Source: Pseudoalteromonas sp. T1lg23B (GTDB lineage Bacteria; Pseudomonadota; Gammaproteobacteria; Enterobacterales; Alteromonadaceae). From it: a stretch of DNA of 64,000 bases. Made by a program: the position numbers and the translations under genes. This document shows, piece by piece, positions 50,969-59,096 of this stretch (positions are counted from its first letter, which is position 1; each line of letters starts with the position of its first letter). The notes under the pieces were generated by a model. It was not told where the DNA came from and searched no databases. It saw only the letters and a program-made list of their open reading frames with translations. The stretch is taken from positions 186,001 through 250,000 of the forward strand of contig NZ_PQBZ01000002.1 in assembly GCF_002964665.1 (NCBI RefSeq), in the 5' to 3' direction.

Positions 50969-52060
50969 ATGAAGTTAGCGGCGGCGGAGATAAACCTATC
51001 TGCATTGACGCATAATTTACTGCGTATTAAATCGTTAGCACCAAGTGCTAAAATTATGGCTGTGCTAAAAGCCAATGCATATGGCCACGGTTTAGTAACC
51101 ATTGCTCAGCACTTACAAGATGCAGATGCGTTCGCAGTCGCTCGAATTGATGAGGCTCTGGCGCTCAGGGCTGGAGGCTTAACGAAGCCGATAGTGTTAC
51201 TAGAAGGGTTCTTTAATGCCAATGATATACCAATCCTGTTGGCGAATAACTTTCAAACGGTCATTCACAACGAGTATCAACTCAATGCATTAGAGAGCGC
51301 AAAGTTAGATGCGCCAATTGCAACATGGCTAAAAGTAGATACTGGAATGCATCGGTTGGGAATTGAACCTGAACAATTGGATATGTTTTACAGTCGTTTG
51401 AAACGCTCTGATAATGTGAAACCGCAGGTCAATTTGATGACCCATTTTTCGTGCGCAGATGATCTCGAAAATAGTAAAACCAAGGTGCAGCTTAATAATT
51501 TTGCACAGTTGGTGGGGGGAAAGAAAGAGTCTCTGTGCTTGGCAAACTCAGCCGGTATTATAGGTTGGCCGCAAAGCCATCAGGACTGGGTGCGTCCAGG
51601 ACTTATGCTCTATGGTGTTTCACCAATGCAAGATCAGGTCGGCGCAAATCATGGTTTACAAGCCGTCATGCGCTTGACGACTCGAGTAATCGCCATTCGC
51701 AGCCTACCCGCTAATGAGCCTGTGGGCTATGGCGGACGTTGGCAAAGCAAACGCCCGACACAACTTGCTATTGTTGCGATGGGGTATGGTGATGGTTATC
51801 CACGTCACGCGAAAAATGGTACGCCAGTGATGATCCGCAATCAGCGCTTTGGTATTGTGGGCAGTGTATCTATGGATATGATAACGGTAGATATAGGTGA
51901 CAATCAGGCTGGTATTATGGTTGGAGATGAAGTCGAAATGTGGGGTCCCAATTTGCCTGTAGAAGAAGTGGCCGCATATGCAGATACCATACCTTATGAG
52001 TTACTGTGTAATGTGACCCCGCGCGTGAGCTATGAATACGTTAATAAAAACCCGTCGTGA
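50969..52060 (+). CDS. alr: Alanine racemase
   Basis: This 363-residue fold-type III PLP enzyme makes D-alanine for the cell wall. Lys34 in VLKANAYGHG binds PLP. VDTGMHRLGIEP and GSVSMDMITVDIG are family motifs. It follows dnaB with TAGGAGAG upstream, forming the conserved dnaB-alr pair. Confidence 0.96.
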   Translation: MKLAAAEINLSALTHNLLRIKSLAPSAKIMAVLKANAYGHGLVTIAQHLQDADAFAVARIDEALALRAGGLTKPIVLLEGFFNANDIPILLANNFQTVIHNEYQLNALESAKLDAPIATWLKVDTGMHRLGIEPEQLDMFYSRLKRSDNVKPQVNLMTHFSCADDLENSKTKVQLNNFAQLVGGKKESLCLANSAGIIGWPQSHQDWVRPGLMLYGVSPMQDQVGANHGLQAVMRLTTRVIAIRSLPANEPVGYGGRWQSKRPTQLAIVAMGYGDGYPRHAKNGTPVMIRNQRFGIVGSVSMDMITVDIGDNQAGIMVGDEVEMWGPNLPVEEVAAYADTIPYELLCNVTPRVSYEYVNKNPS

Positions 52061-52112
52061 CGTGCGCTTGTATCTTCGACACAGCAAATAACTACAATGT
52101 TGGAATGGTTCT

Positions 52113-52547
52113 ATGTGGTTACAGAAAAAGATAGTACTCAACGCGAGAAAAAGAGGTTTTCATCTGATTAGCGATGAAATAACACAGCAGCTTCCTGAAT
52201 TAAAGCAAGTGCGCGTTGGTTTGCTACATGTATTTATTCAACATACATCGGCGTCACTGGCGATCAACGAGAATGCGGATCCATCAGTCAGGCAGGACTT
52301 AGAAAGTCACTTTAACGTACTAGCACCTGAGAACGCTCCCTATTATGTACATACTTATGAAGGACCGGATGATATGCCTGCGCATATCAAATCCACTTTA
52401 ATAGGCTGTAGCCAAAGTGTGCCTGTCAGTGAAGGGCAATTGGCATTGGGTATATGGCAGGGACTTTATTTGTGTGAGCATCGGGATCACGCATCAAGCA
52501 GAACCCTCGTGGTTACCTTGCAAGGAGAGTCATACGAATCACTTTGA
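52113..52547 (+). CDS. yjbQ: YjbQ family (UPF0047) protein
   Basis: This 144-residue protein of the UPF0047 family has segments LHVFIQHTSASLAINENADP, DDMPAHIKSTLIG and LGIWQGLYLCEHRDHAS. Conserved His residues form a putative metal site. The E. coli protein weakly replaces ThiE activity; the true role is unresolved. Orientation with alr suggests a possible shared transcript. Confidence 0.85.
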   Translation: MWLQKKIVLNARKRGFHLISDEITQQLPELKQVRVGLLHVFIQHTSASLAINENADPSVRQDLESHFNVLAPENAPYYVHTYEGPDDMPAHIKSTLIGCSQSVPVSEGQLALGIWQGLYLCEHRDHASSRTLVVTLQGESYESL

Positions 52548-52559
52548 TGTCTTTATGTG

Positions 52560-53027
52560 CTATAAAGTGTCGAAGCTGACTTCTATATTTGCATCACCAT
52601 CGGGTGACGTGAAAGGCATAATGATCTTCGCGCCATCACACTTATGTGTAATGGTGTGGTTTTTACCTGACACAACAATCGGTGTGGCCATTTCAAATTC
52701 GTAGCCCTTTTCACCTAATAGGTTTTTTGCACCGCCAGTTACCATATTGGTAATTTCGCCGACCATATCGGTGACTTCTTCATTTATGGTGTCTGGTCGC
52801 TCGCCTAGCATTCGTTCCATAATGGTTAATGCGAGGCTCTCGTCAAACGTGATAGAAAAAGAACCTTTAGTTTGTGGCCCAACCATGCCGATGAGTCCAG
52901 ATATATCACCCTGAGCAATTTCATCTTTTTTGATCTTTGGCTTTCCAGGCGTTAGCTCCGTTTGCGCCATAGTTGCCAATACATTGATTAAAGACGATAA
53001 AAAAGGGTTTATAAACTCTACCTTCAT
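52560..53027 (-). CDS. CheX-like chemotaxis phosphatase
   Basis: This 155-residue protein matches the CheC/CheX/FliY fold: the helix VTDMVGEITNMVTGGAKNLL carries the ExxN catalytic pattern and GLIGMVGPQTKGSFSITFDE the beta strand before it. CheX proteins dephosphorylate CheY-P. No chemotaxis gene is next to it, so the target response regulator is unknown. Confidence 0.8.
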   Translation of the reverse strand: MKVEFINPFLSSLINVLATMAQTELTPGKPKIKKDEIAQGDISGLIGMVGPQTKGSFSITFDESLALTIMERMLGERPDTINEEVTDMVGEITNMVTGGAKNLLGEKGYEFEMATPIVVSGKNHTITHKCDGAKIIMPFTSPDGDANIEVSFDTL

Positions 53028-53098
53028 ATGACTTCCTTTAATTACATATTGTTTTAGAGATAGTATTTGAGTGTAGTGTGGTTTTGGAGCAGATGCAC

Positions 53099-53536
53099 TT
53101 ACTCTTTACACTTTTCACATTTGCCGTGTGCTTCAATTGTTTGCGCACTTACTACAAAGCCTTTCTCTGCAGCGAGATTATTTAGCTCATGAGAAATGGC
53201 ACTGGAGTGTAATTCTTCAACATTGCCGCATTGGTCACAGATCAGTAGTTGTACAGGGTGAATATGGTCAAAATGATGGCAAAGCATAAATGAGTTTGTG
53301 CTTTCAATCTTGTGGATGAACCCTAATTCTGCAAGAAAGTCCAAAGCGCGATAAATCGTTGCAGGTTTCGCTGCGGCTTCTGTTACTTTGAGCTCTTCCA
53401 GCAAATCATAGGCACCAACCCCGCCTTGCTTACTCGCGAGTAGACGAAATACTTTTTCACGGATAGGGGTAAATCGAGCCCCGCGATTATCACACACTTG
53501 CTTTGCTTTGCTGATCAGTAACTCTACATTCATCAT
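53099..53536 (-). CDS. zur: Zinc uptake regulator (Fur family)
   Basis: This 145-residue protein has a winged helix (VGAYDLLEELKVTEAAAKPA then TIYRALDFLAELGFIHKIES) and a metal-binding C-terminal domain, with HHFDHIHPVQLLICDQCG and a terminal CEKC. The CxxC pairs and the H/D pattern fit Zur more than Fur. It represses zinc uptake genes. No zinc transporter lies next to it. Confidence 0.85.
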   Translation of the reverse strand: MMNVELLISKAKQVCDNRGARFTPIREKVFRLLASKQGGVGAYDLLEELKVTEAAAKPATIYRALDFLAELGFIHKIESTNSFMLCHHFDHIHPVQLLICDQCGNVEELHSSAISHELNNLAAEKGFVVSAQTIEAHGKCEKCKE

Positions 53537-53642
53537 CTTAATCCTTACCCTTGCACTGCAATACTAACATATTCTTTTTAATAGTCTTATATACAGAGTA
53601 AGTTATCATGAAAAAGTGCGGTCTGGTGTTGAAAAAATGGTC

Positions 53643-56102
53643 CTAGCTTTGGGTATATCTTACATCAGTGATACCAATTGAATGTTCAAAATCTTCACTT
53701 GTCATTGGTTCTCCGAGTAAAAAACCTTGGCCAATATCACATTGATAGTTCTGTAAAATCTTTAGTTGCGAGAGTGTTTCTATCCCTTCAGCAACGACTC
53801 TTATACCGAGGCTGTGAGACATCGTAATAATAGAGTTTACTAATTCGTCTGCTGCTGGGCTGGTGGATAGGTCCGCGATAAAGCTCTGATCGATTTTTAA
53901 TATGTCAAAAGGATATTGGCGTAGGTAATTGAGGGAGGAATACCCAGTCCCAAAGTCATCCATTGAAATAACCAGCCCTAGCTGGTGCAGGTTATTCAGA
54001 GAATCCTTGAGTGCATCATCACCCGATAGGAGCACTCCTTCGGTAATTTCAAGTTCCAGCAAAGACGTGGGGATCTGCGACTGTTGAATAAATTTATGAA
54101 TGTCATCAATTAAGGTGCGATCTTTAAATTGTCGTGGCGATAAGTTAACCGCTATTTTTAGTGGACGATCAAGTACTGACTGCCATTTTTTAATTTGTTC
54201 TATGGCTGATTGGAGTACGAATTTTCCGATGGCGACTATTTCGCCGTTACCTTCGGCTAAAGGAATGAACTCACTTGGCGAAACGGTGCCAAGTGTTTTG
54301 TTATGCCACCTAAGTAAAGCCTCTGCGCCAATTAGCTCATTACTATCAATCGTAAATTGTGGCTGGTAATACACTTCAAATTCACCTTGCTCAAGAGCAT
54401 GGCGCATATGCTCTTCTAACAGCAAGCGTCTTGATAAATCCTGACTCATTTTCTCCGTAAAGAACGAGTAAGTGTTTCTACCTTGTTGTTTTGAGTGGTA
54501 CATCGCGGAGTCGGCCTTGCGTAGCAGTGCACTGGGCGTACAACCATCTTGTGGATAAACCGAAACGCCCAAGCTCAGTGAGATACTGAATTCTCTCTTG
54601 TCGATGTTTAAAGGAATTCGAAACCGTCTTACCAAGTTCGCAGCAATTGGAATAACATCTTCGCTGCTATTCAAGTTACTGATTAAAATAACGAACTCAT
54701 CGCCACCGAGACGGGCGACGGTATCTTCATCGCGCAGGGTTTCTTGTAACCGTTGTGCTGAGGCGATAAGAAGTTTGTCACCCACCTCATGCCCTAAGGA
54801 GTCGTTTACTTTTTTAAAATCATCCAAATCAATAAAAATCACCGCAATGATGGTTTTATTCCTAGTGGCTGTTTTTATCTGCTGAGTCAATCGTTCCATT
54901 ACTAAAAAGCGATTGGGTAAGTTAGTAAGGGTATCGTAAAATGCGTGGTGAAAAATTAGTTCTTCTTGACGCTTTCGTTGGGTTATGTCCCGAAGTACAA
55001 TGACAATATTCTCACTCAGAGGCATAACTGAAATGCGTGCTTCCATAAATTTTGCTTGATCCCTTTGGGTAAAAGGATATTCGATACAAGTGAGCTTTTT
55101 GTATTTTTTGGCTTCTTTGATGGCACTTTTAAAACGTTTGCTCATGGTAATGGGTAATAAATCTGTGACATTACTGCCTATCATTGGAGGCTGCCCAATA
55201 AATACATCCGTGTGATGTGCGTTATTGAATTCAATGACTCTCCCCTGCGAGTCAATAACGATAAACAAATCTGGCAGAGCCGAAAAAATACTTTCAAGCA
55301 GGTTATGCTTTGATAAAGCGTATTGTTCGGCGGCTTTTTGTGCCGCGATTTTTTCCTGCAAACTGTTAGCCATATCATTGAAATTATCTGCCAGTAACTT
55401 CAGCTCCCCATTGCCTTTAATCTTCGCTCTGTGACTAAAATCGAGTGCGCGTAGTTTTTCTCCAACATAGATAAGTTCATTGATGGGCTTGGTGATAAAA
55501 AAGTATACGAATAGGGCTGTAAAGCAGAGCAAGCTCAGTAGCAGCAAGGCAATGATAAGGCTCTTATTCAGACCAATTTCTAGAACACTCTGCACTTCAT
55601 GAGCAATGTGATATGTCGCATATAGGATAGCTGGTTGGGTGTCATGCTGGTGTTGGAAGTGCAAAGGGAAATACGTCGAAAAAATCAGTGTTGACTCATT
55701 AAATTCAATAATCCCGCTGTTCTGATCATATACTTTTAGCAATAGTCGCGCGTCGATTGGTAGATTAAACTTGCTGAAATGCTGCGTCTCTTGATGTCGC
55801 TCAGGTGCTGCGATTATGTGGCCTTTGGGTTCAAGTATTAGCATTTGCTGGTAATTGATCCTGCTCTTTTTAGCATTGAGTGCAAACGAAACACTCTCAG
55901 CGTCATTGGCGGACAGCGCCTGTTCAAGCTTATGGGTGAATATTGGTAGTTCCTGAGCCAATGAGGCACGGCTACTGCTAATCAGAGTGTCTAATTGTGT
56001 GTAATAGGTATGAAAGGTAACAACGATGGAAAACACCAAAAAAGCAAGCGCAGCTAAAATACTCAGCCATAGCTTAATGTTGATAGAGTATAACGCTTTC
56101 AT
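53643..56102 (-). CDS. GGDEF-EAL c-di-GMP signalling protein with PAS and HAMP domains
   Basis: This 819-residue membrane protein has an N-terminal transmembrane helix, a periplasmic sensor region, a second helix near residue 180-205 and a HAMP-like segment. A PAS domain follows, then GGDEF with LARLGGDEFVIL (near residue 465) and EAL with GAEALLRWHN (near residue 590). The EAL part retains MDDFGTGYSSLNYL and DILKIDQSFI, so phosphodiesterase activity is likely; the intact GGDEF motif means cyclase activity is possible too. The gene is monocistronic. Confidence 0.92.
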   Translation of the reverse strand: MKALYSINIKLWLSILAALAFLVFSIVVTFHTYYTQLDTLISSSRASLAQELPIFTHKLEQALSANDAESVSFALNAKKSRINYQQMLILEPKGHIIAAPERHQETQHFSKFNLPIDARLLLKVYDQNSGIIEFNESTLIFSTYFPLHFQHQHDTQPAILYATYHIAHEVQSVLEIGLNKSLIIALLLLSLLCFTALFVYFFITKPINELIYVGEKLRALDFSHRAKIKGNGELKLLADNFNDMANSLQEKIAAQKAAEQYALSKHNLLESIFSALPDLFIVIDSQGRVIEFNNAHHTDVFIGQPPMIGSNVTDLLPITMSKRFKSAIKEAKKYKKLTCIEYPFTQRDQAKFMEARISVMPLSENIVIVLRDITQRKRQEELIFHHAFYDTLTNLPNRFLVMERLTQQIKTATRNKTIIAVIFIDLDDFKKVNDSLGHEVGDKLLIASAQRLQETLRDEDTVARLGGDEFVILISNLNSSEDVIPIAANLVRRFRIPLNIDKREFSISLSLGVSVYPQDGCTPSALLRKADSAMYHSKQQGRNTYSFFTEKMSQDLSRRLLLEEHMRHALEQGEFEVYYQPQFTIDSNELIGAEALLRWHNKTLGTVSPSEFIPLAEGNGEIVAIGKFVLQSAIEQIKKWQSVLDRPLKIAVNLSPRQFKDRTLIDDIHKFIQQSQIPTSLLELEITEGVLLSGDDALKDSLNNLHQLGLVISMDDFGTGYSSLNYLRQYPFDILKIDQSFIADLSTSPAADELVNSIITMSHSLGIRVVAEGIETLSQLKILQNYQCDIGQGFLLGEPMTSEDFEHSIGITDVRYTQS

Positions 56103-56375
56103 AGTTCTTTACTCATAGGCACTGATCTGAGCGCGTAACACTGACTGCTGTATAGAGATGCATGAGATTGATTAAGTTGAGCACAGTAATGGATTAAGTC
56201 TAGTTCAAAATATAAAAATGTAGCTGTTTGAAGGCTAAAGATATTGAGCTCCTACAAAAAGTGACCTGTTAGACTCGTTACACTTAATGGATAATACTGG
56301 TAGTTAGATGCAGGAATTGCTGCATAAATTGATATAATCTTGTATTTGTAATCGAGTGTATTTAAAAGGATCATT

Positions 56376-57437
56376 ATGCAGATAGATCTTCACCTTGGCA
56401 TGACTTGGGTGGTCGCCCGTGCCGCGGGTTTTAGTAATGAACAGGCACAGATCATTGCCCAAGCGTCACAATACGTTGATGACGCAACCAATGAAGGGCA
56501 TATCAAGTTTAGCAATGGCGCAGCTTATCAACGTATTTCCACTGCCCATAAAATGCTGGACTATCGCAATATTCAAAGCCTAAAGAATCAACAAGTGTGG
56601 ATCCCATTTCACTTTTTACCCGGCAACAATGGACTACCCGCGGGGAGTAATCCATCCGGTAGCTTTATTCACAAGTTAGTATGTAAACCTAATTCTTATG
56701 TTGCTCGTGACATGGTAAATGAATGTATAGCCCATCAGCACAAGCCTTATGCATTACATCTATTGGGGATCACGTCACATGTATTCATCGATACATGGGG
56801 GCACAAAGGGTTTGCGGGTATCCAACACCGGGTTAATAAGGTGGAGGGCATTAAGGATCACAATGGCCAATTAGATAAACATTGGACGCAAAGAGTTGCT
56901 GATTATTTTATGGGGATGATCCAAGATGACATTCCTAGTTTAGGGCATGGTCAGGCGCTATCAAACCCAGACTTGCCACATCAACATTGGAGCTACACCA
57001 ATGGGTTAGGGGAGGTTATAGAGCGTAATAACCCCATCGATTTTTTGGAAGCCGCAGATGAGTTATGCAAAGTCTATCAGGTTTATCTGCAACAACAGCC
57101 AACAGGCTTAAATGCCGCGCTTAAAGCGCAGATAGCTCAGTGTTTTGCTGAATTTAACATGGATGATGGTCAGCACCGGCTTGCCTTGTGGTTGGAAGCA
57201 ATTGCCAGCGATAGATTTTCTCTAGGAGCCTATCAGCTTTCTTACATCGCCAAGGGGGAAGGTTCATGGAAGCATGAGGCACTAGGCACCGTTTTGGATG
57301 ACCAAGATGAAGATGAATATACCTTTACTCAGGCATTTTTAACATCCAATTGGAAACTGTTCCACGACGCTGCAAAACAACACCGCCTGAATGTAGTGGA
57401 TATTATTCTGCCCAGATATGGAATTTGCGTGGCTTAG
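56376..57437 (+). CDS. DUF6765-like conserved protein
   Basis: I recognise this 353-residue soluble protein only as resembling DUF6765. It is rich in histidines and acidic residues: DLHLGMTWVVARAAGFS, QYVDDATNEG, HLLGITSHVFIDTWGHKGFA. The spacing of His and Asp recalls zinc-dependent phospholipase C-like or HD-type folds, but I cannot assign an activity. No signal peptide is evident. AAAGGATC precedes the ATG. Confidence 0.6.
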   Translation: MQIDLHLGMTWVVARAAGFSNEQAQIIAQASQYVDDATNEGHIKFSNGAAYQRISTAHKMLDYRNIQSLKNQQVWIPFHFLPGNNGLPAGSNPSGSFIHKLVCKPNSYVARDMVNECIAHQHKPYALHLLGITSHVFIDTWGHKGFAGIQHRVNKVEGIKDHNGQLDKHWTQRVADYFMGMIQDDIPSLGHGQALSNPDLPHQHWSYTNGLGEVIERNNPIDFLEAADELCKVYQVYLQQQPTGLNAALKAQIAQCFAEFNMDDGQHRLALWLEAIASDRFSLGAYQLSYIAKGEGSWKHEALGTVLDDQDEDEYTFTQAFLTSNWKLFHDAAKQHRLNVVDIILPRYGICVA

Positions 57438-57499
57438 TGCGTGTTGTAAGGCTTACTAAAGGTTGGTTCGACCTTTTTATATAGATCTAGAAGTACCAT
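57434..57499 (-). CDS. Possible 21-codon ORF or gene remnant
   Basis: The frame reads MVLLDLYKKVEPTFSKPYNT plus His. TAAGGAG lies seven bases before the ATG, a near-ideal ribosome site, and a perfect palindrome lies just before that. The stop overlaps the 3' end of the DUF6765-like gene. It could be a small peptide, or the surviving start of a gene cut by rearrangement. Confidence 0.3.
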   Translation of the reverse strand: MVLLDLYKKVEPTFSKPYNTH

Positions 57500-57513
57500 G
57501 ACCTTACTCCTTA

Positions 57514-57535
57514 AAAATTAGGCATGCCTAATTTT
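57514..57535. repeat. Perfect 22-bp palindrome
   Basis: AAAATTAGGCA and TGCCTAATTTT are exact reverse complements with no spacer. It may be an operator of a dimeric regulator (the TTAGG...CCTAA half-sites recall DtxR-type boxes) or a bidirectional terminator with a CATG loop between converging genes. Confidence 0.6.
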
Positions 57536-57570
57536 GCTTAACAATAGGTGTCTTAAAGTTCGCCGCGTGA

Positions 57571-57666
57571 TTATGCATCCTCAGCTTCTTCACGCGACAT
57601 ACATGCACCCACCCACAACAAAAAATACAACCCCACTAATATCCCGAGAAAACCTTCTATGCTCAT
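57571..57666 (-). CDS. 31-residue single-span membrane protein
   Basis: The frame starts MSIEGFLGILVGLYFLLWVG, then ACMSREEAEDA. It is one hydrophobic helix followed by an acidic tail, as in known small membrane proteins. GGAAG lies upstream of the ATG. I do not recognise a family. A hairpin, TCTAGATTT (57678-57686) with AAATCTAGA (57698-57706), precedes it. Confidence 0.4.
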   Translation of the reverse strand: MSIEGFLGILVGLYFLLWVGACMSREEAEDA

Positions 57667-57767
57667 ATGCTTCCACTTCTAGATTTATTTTTATAAAAAA
57701 TCTAGAGAATCGACAAAAGTAGTTTTAGCTTTGAATGAAAAAGCAAGCTGCGGCCTTTATTATCAAA

Positions 57768-58133
57768 TTATGCGGCCCAATGAAGCCGAACTGTATTTGT
57801 TAACTTTCTAAGCTGAGATTTTGAAACTCTACGGTAAGTCTTAAATACCTTAACTTTGTTTATCAGGCTACGAGGAATGCAATCCAAAAGCTCAAGGACG
57901 GCTGTATCTCTTCGTTTTCTATCATCAAAGTAATAGGTAAAGCCAAACTTGTTCATTATTGCACCACTGGTAATTCCCTTATGACGCTTAAATGGTTTAC
58001 AACTTGAATCTCCATTCCTAATAACAGTCTCTTGAATACTATATCGAAAAGTATTAATCGCAATTCGAGGCTGAATTTCAGGATTTTCAATGATAATTTT
58101 AACACCTCTAGCCTTAGATTTTTTTTTAATCAT
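57768..58133 (-). CDS. Unrecognised basic protein, second gene of an accessory cassette
   Basis: This 121-residue protein is strongly basic, beginning MIKKKSKARGVKIII and ending SKSQLRKLTNTVRLHWAA. The segment GITSGAIMNKFGFTYYFDD has the look of a nucleic-acid-binding fold, but I cannot assign a family. GGAGGGG lies just upstream of its ATG. It follows the 94-residue gene by 18 bases on the same strand and is more AT-rich than the core genes. Confidence 0.6.
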   Translation of the reverse strand: MIKKKSKARGVKIIIENPEIQPRIAINTFRYSIQETVIRNGDSSCKPFKRHKGITSGAIMNKFGFTYYFDDRKRRDTAVLELLDCIPRSLINKVKVFKTYRRVSKSQLRKLTNTVRLHWAA

Positions 58134-58151
58134 ATGAACCCCTCCTATGTC

Positions 58152-58436
58152 TCAAATATAATCGCGTAACTTGTCACTGTTGAACCTTCTGAAATTTTGT
58201 GCCGTGGTCAACTTTAGAAATCCATAGCTAGAGCTTGTAACCTGAAAACAACACCAGCCTTGTTCCAAAATTTCGGAAGCAAGAGACTCCATATAGGTGC
58301 TTGTAATAACTTTTCTTTCGCATAAAGCGGACAAACTTTTGTTGGAAAGCTGAAATCGCGTGATCTGCTTATTTTCATCATCTTCACGTTTTGTAATTAA
58401 CTGAGGTATTAATCGTGCTGCTTCAAATGGAGTCAT
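58152..58436 (-). CDS. Unrecognised small protein, first gene of an accessory cassette
   Basis: This 94-residue protein begins MTPFEAARLIPQLITKREDD. The region SNKSLSALCERKVITSTYME followed by ILEQGWCCFQVTSSSYGFLK could be helices plus a wing of a winged-helix DNA-binding domain; this is a guess from pattern alone. Its start codon lies inside a palindromic operator and a good promoter lies just upstream, so it may control itself. Confidence 0.6.
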   Translation of the reverse strand: MTPFEAARLIPQLITKREDDENKQITRFQLSNKSLSALCERKVITSTYMESLASEILEQGWCCFQVTSSSYGFLKLTTAQNFRRFNSDKLRDYI

Positions 58437-58553
58437 AAAACACCTATAACATATACATAAATAAGTTCTATGTGTTTTATGTTATTAAGCGAGCTCATCT
58501 TTGTCAATAAAACACTTAAAACAGTATCTATATATACTTTTGTGTGGTTTTAT
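58435..58553 (-). promoter_or_regulatory. Promoter with duplicated inverted-repeat operator
   Basis: On the minus strand, TTGACA (58502-58507) and TAACAT (58479-58484) have 17-bp spacing. ATAAAACAC occurs at 58435-58443 and 58507-58515. Its complement occurs at 58472-58480, with a near copy GTGGTTTTAT at 58544-58553. The two pairs repeat with a 72-bp period. One copy touches the -35, one the -10 and one the start codon. Confidence 0.65.
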
Positions 58554-58570
58554 GAGTTGGCTTTCGGGTG

Positions 58571-58793
58571 TCATTGAAATAAGTATGAATCAGTCATGCT
58601 AAACCGCTCATGTCCATGCTCGCAGCTAATAAGCATACGTACCTTGTAATCAAGCTCTTATTCTTTGCCCACTAAATGCGTACGACGTGGCGCACTAACA
58701 GGGAAGTGAGCAAGACTATTTTTGATAATTGATTTACAGTGAAAAGTAGTACAGAGATAGTACAGGGTAATGTATGTAAGTGTTTACTTGGGA
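58571..58793 (-). other. Relict-like reading frame next to the tRNA
   Basis: On the minus strand one frame reads through about 220 bases with a single internal TAA (58658-58660). It includes FPVSAPRRTHLVGKE before the stop and VRMLISCEHGHERFSMTDSY after it. There is no start codon or ribosome site I trust. It may be a decayed gene or a dispersed intergenic sequence. Confidence 0.3.
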
Positions 58794-58805
58794 AGTTTGT
58801 AAAAA

Positions 58806-58882
58806 TGGTGGCCCCTCCCAGACTTGAACTGGGGACCTAACGATTATGAGTCGTGTGCTCTAACCAACTGAGCTAAGGGGCC
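58806..58882 (-). tRNA. tRNA-Ile2 (CAT anticodon, probably lysidine-modified)
   Basis: This 77-base tRNA has acceptor stem GGCCCCT / AGGGGCC, anticodon loop CTCATAA and encoded CCA. The CAT anticodon could mean Met, but the acceptor stem matches E. coli tRNA-Ile2, including C4-G69 and C5-G68, which TilS uses to recognise its substrate. I therefore call it Ile2, reading AUA. An annotation pipeline might label it tRNA-Met. Confidence 0.85.
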
Positions 58883-59055
58883 ATTTTTGTGCCTGCTAGG
58901 GAGAGCAGGTAAATAGACTTACCAATGTTGGTAAGCGGGTTGCAGTATAAAAACTTTTAAAAGCCTTGTCACTAGCAAAAGCCATAAATTTAACTATTGG
59001 CAAATCAAATGATTAAATTTAGAGCAATTTAGATTGTCTCTAGTTTAAATACAAA

Positions 59056-59084
59056 AGAAAAAGCCGACATGCGTCGGCTTTTAA
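59056..59084 (-). terminator. Terminator of the accBC operon
   Basis: AGCCGAC (59062-59068) and GTCGGCT (59073-59079) pair around ATGC, with T-runs on the minus strand, 13 bases past the accC stop. Confidence 0.88.
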
Positions 59085-59096
59085 AGTCATTAGTGC

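Noticed and set aside
52417-52704. Plus-strand frame bridging the YjbQ gene and cheX
   Set aside because: It overlaps two well-supported genes in other frames and has no family resemblance.
57534-57722. 62-residue plus-strand frame in the accessory patch
   Set aside because: Composition is random-looking and it begins in the palindrome without a ribosome site; the opposite strand has better small frames.
58806-58882. Calling the CAT tRNA an elongator tRNA-Met
   Set aside because: The acceptor stem GGCCCCT with C4-G69 and C5-G68 matches the Ile2 type rather than E. coli elongator Met (GGCTACG).
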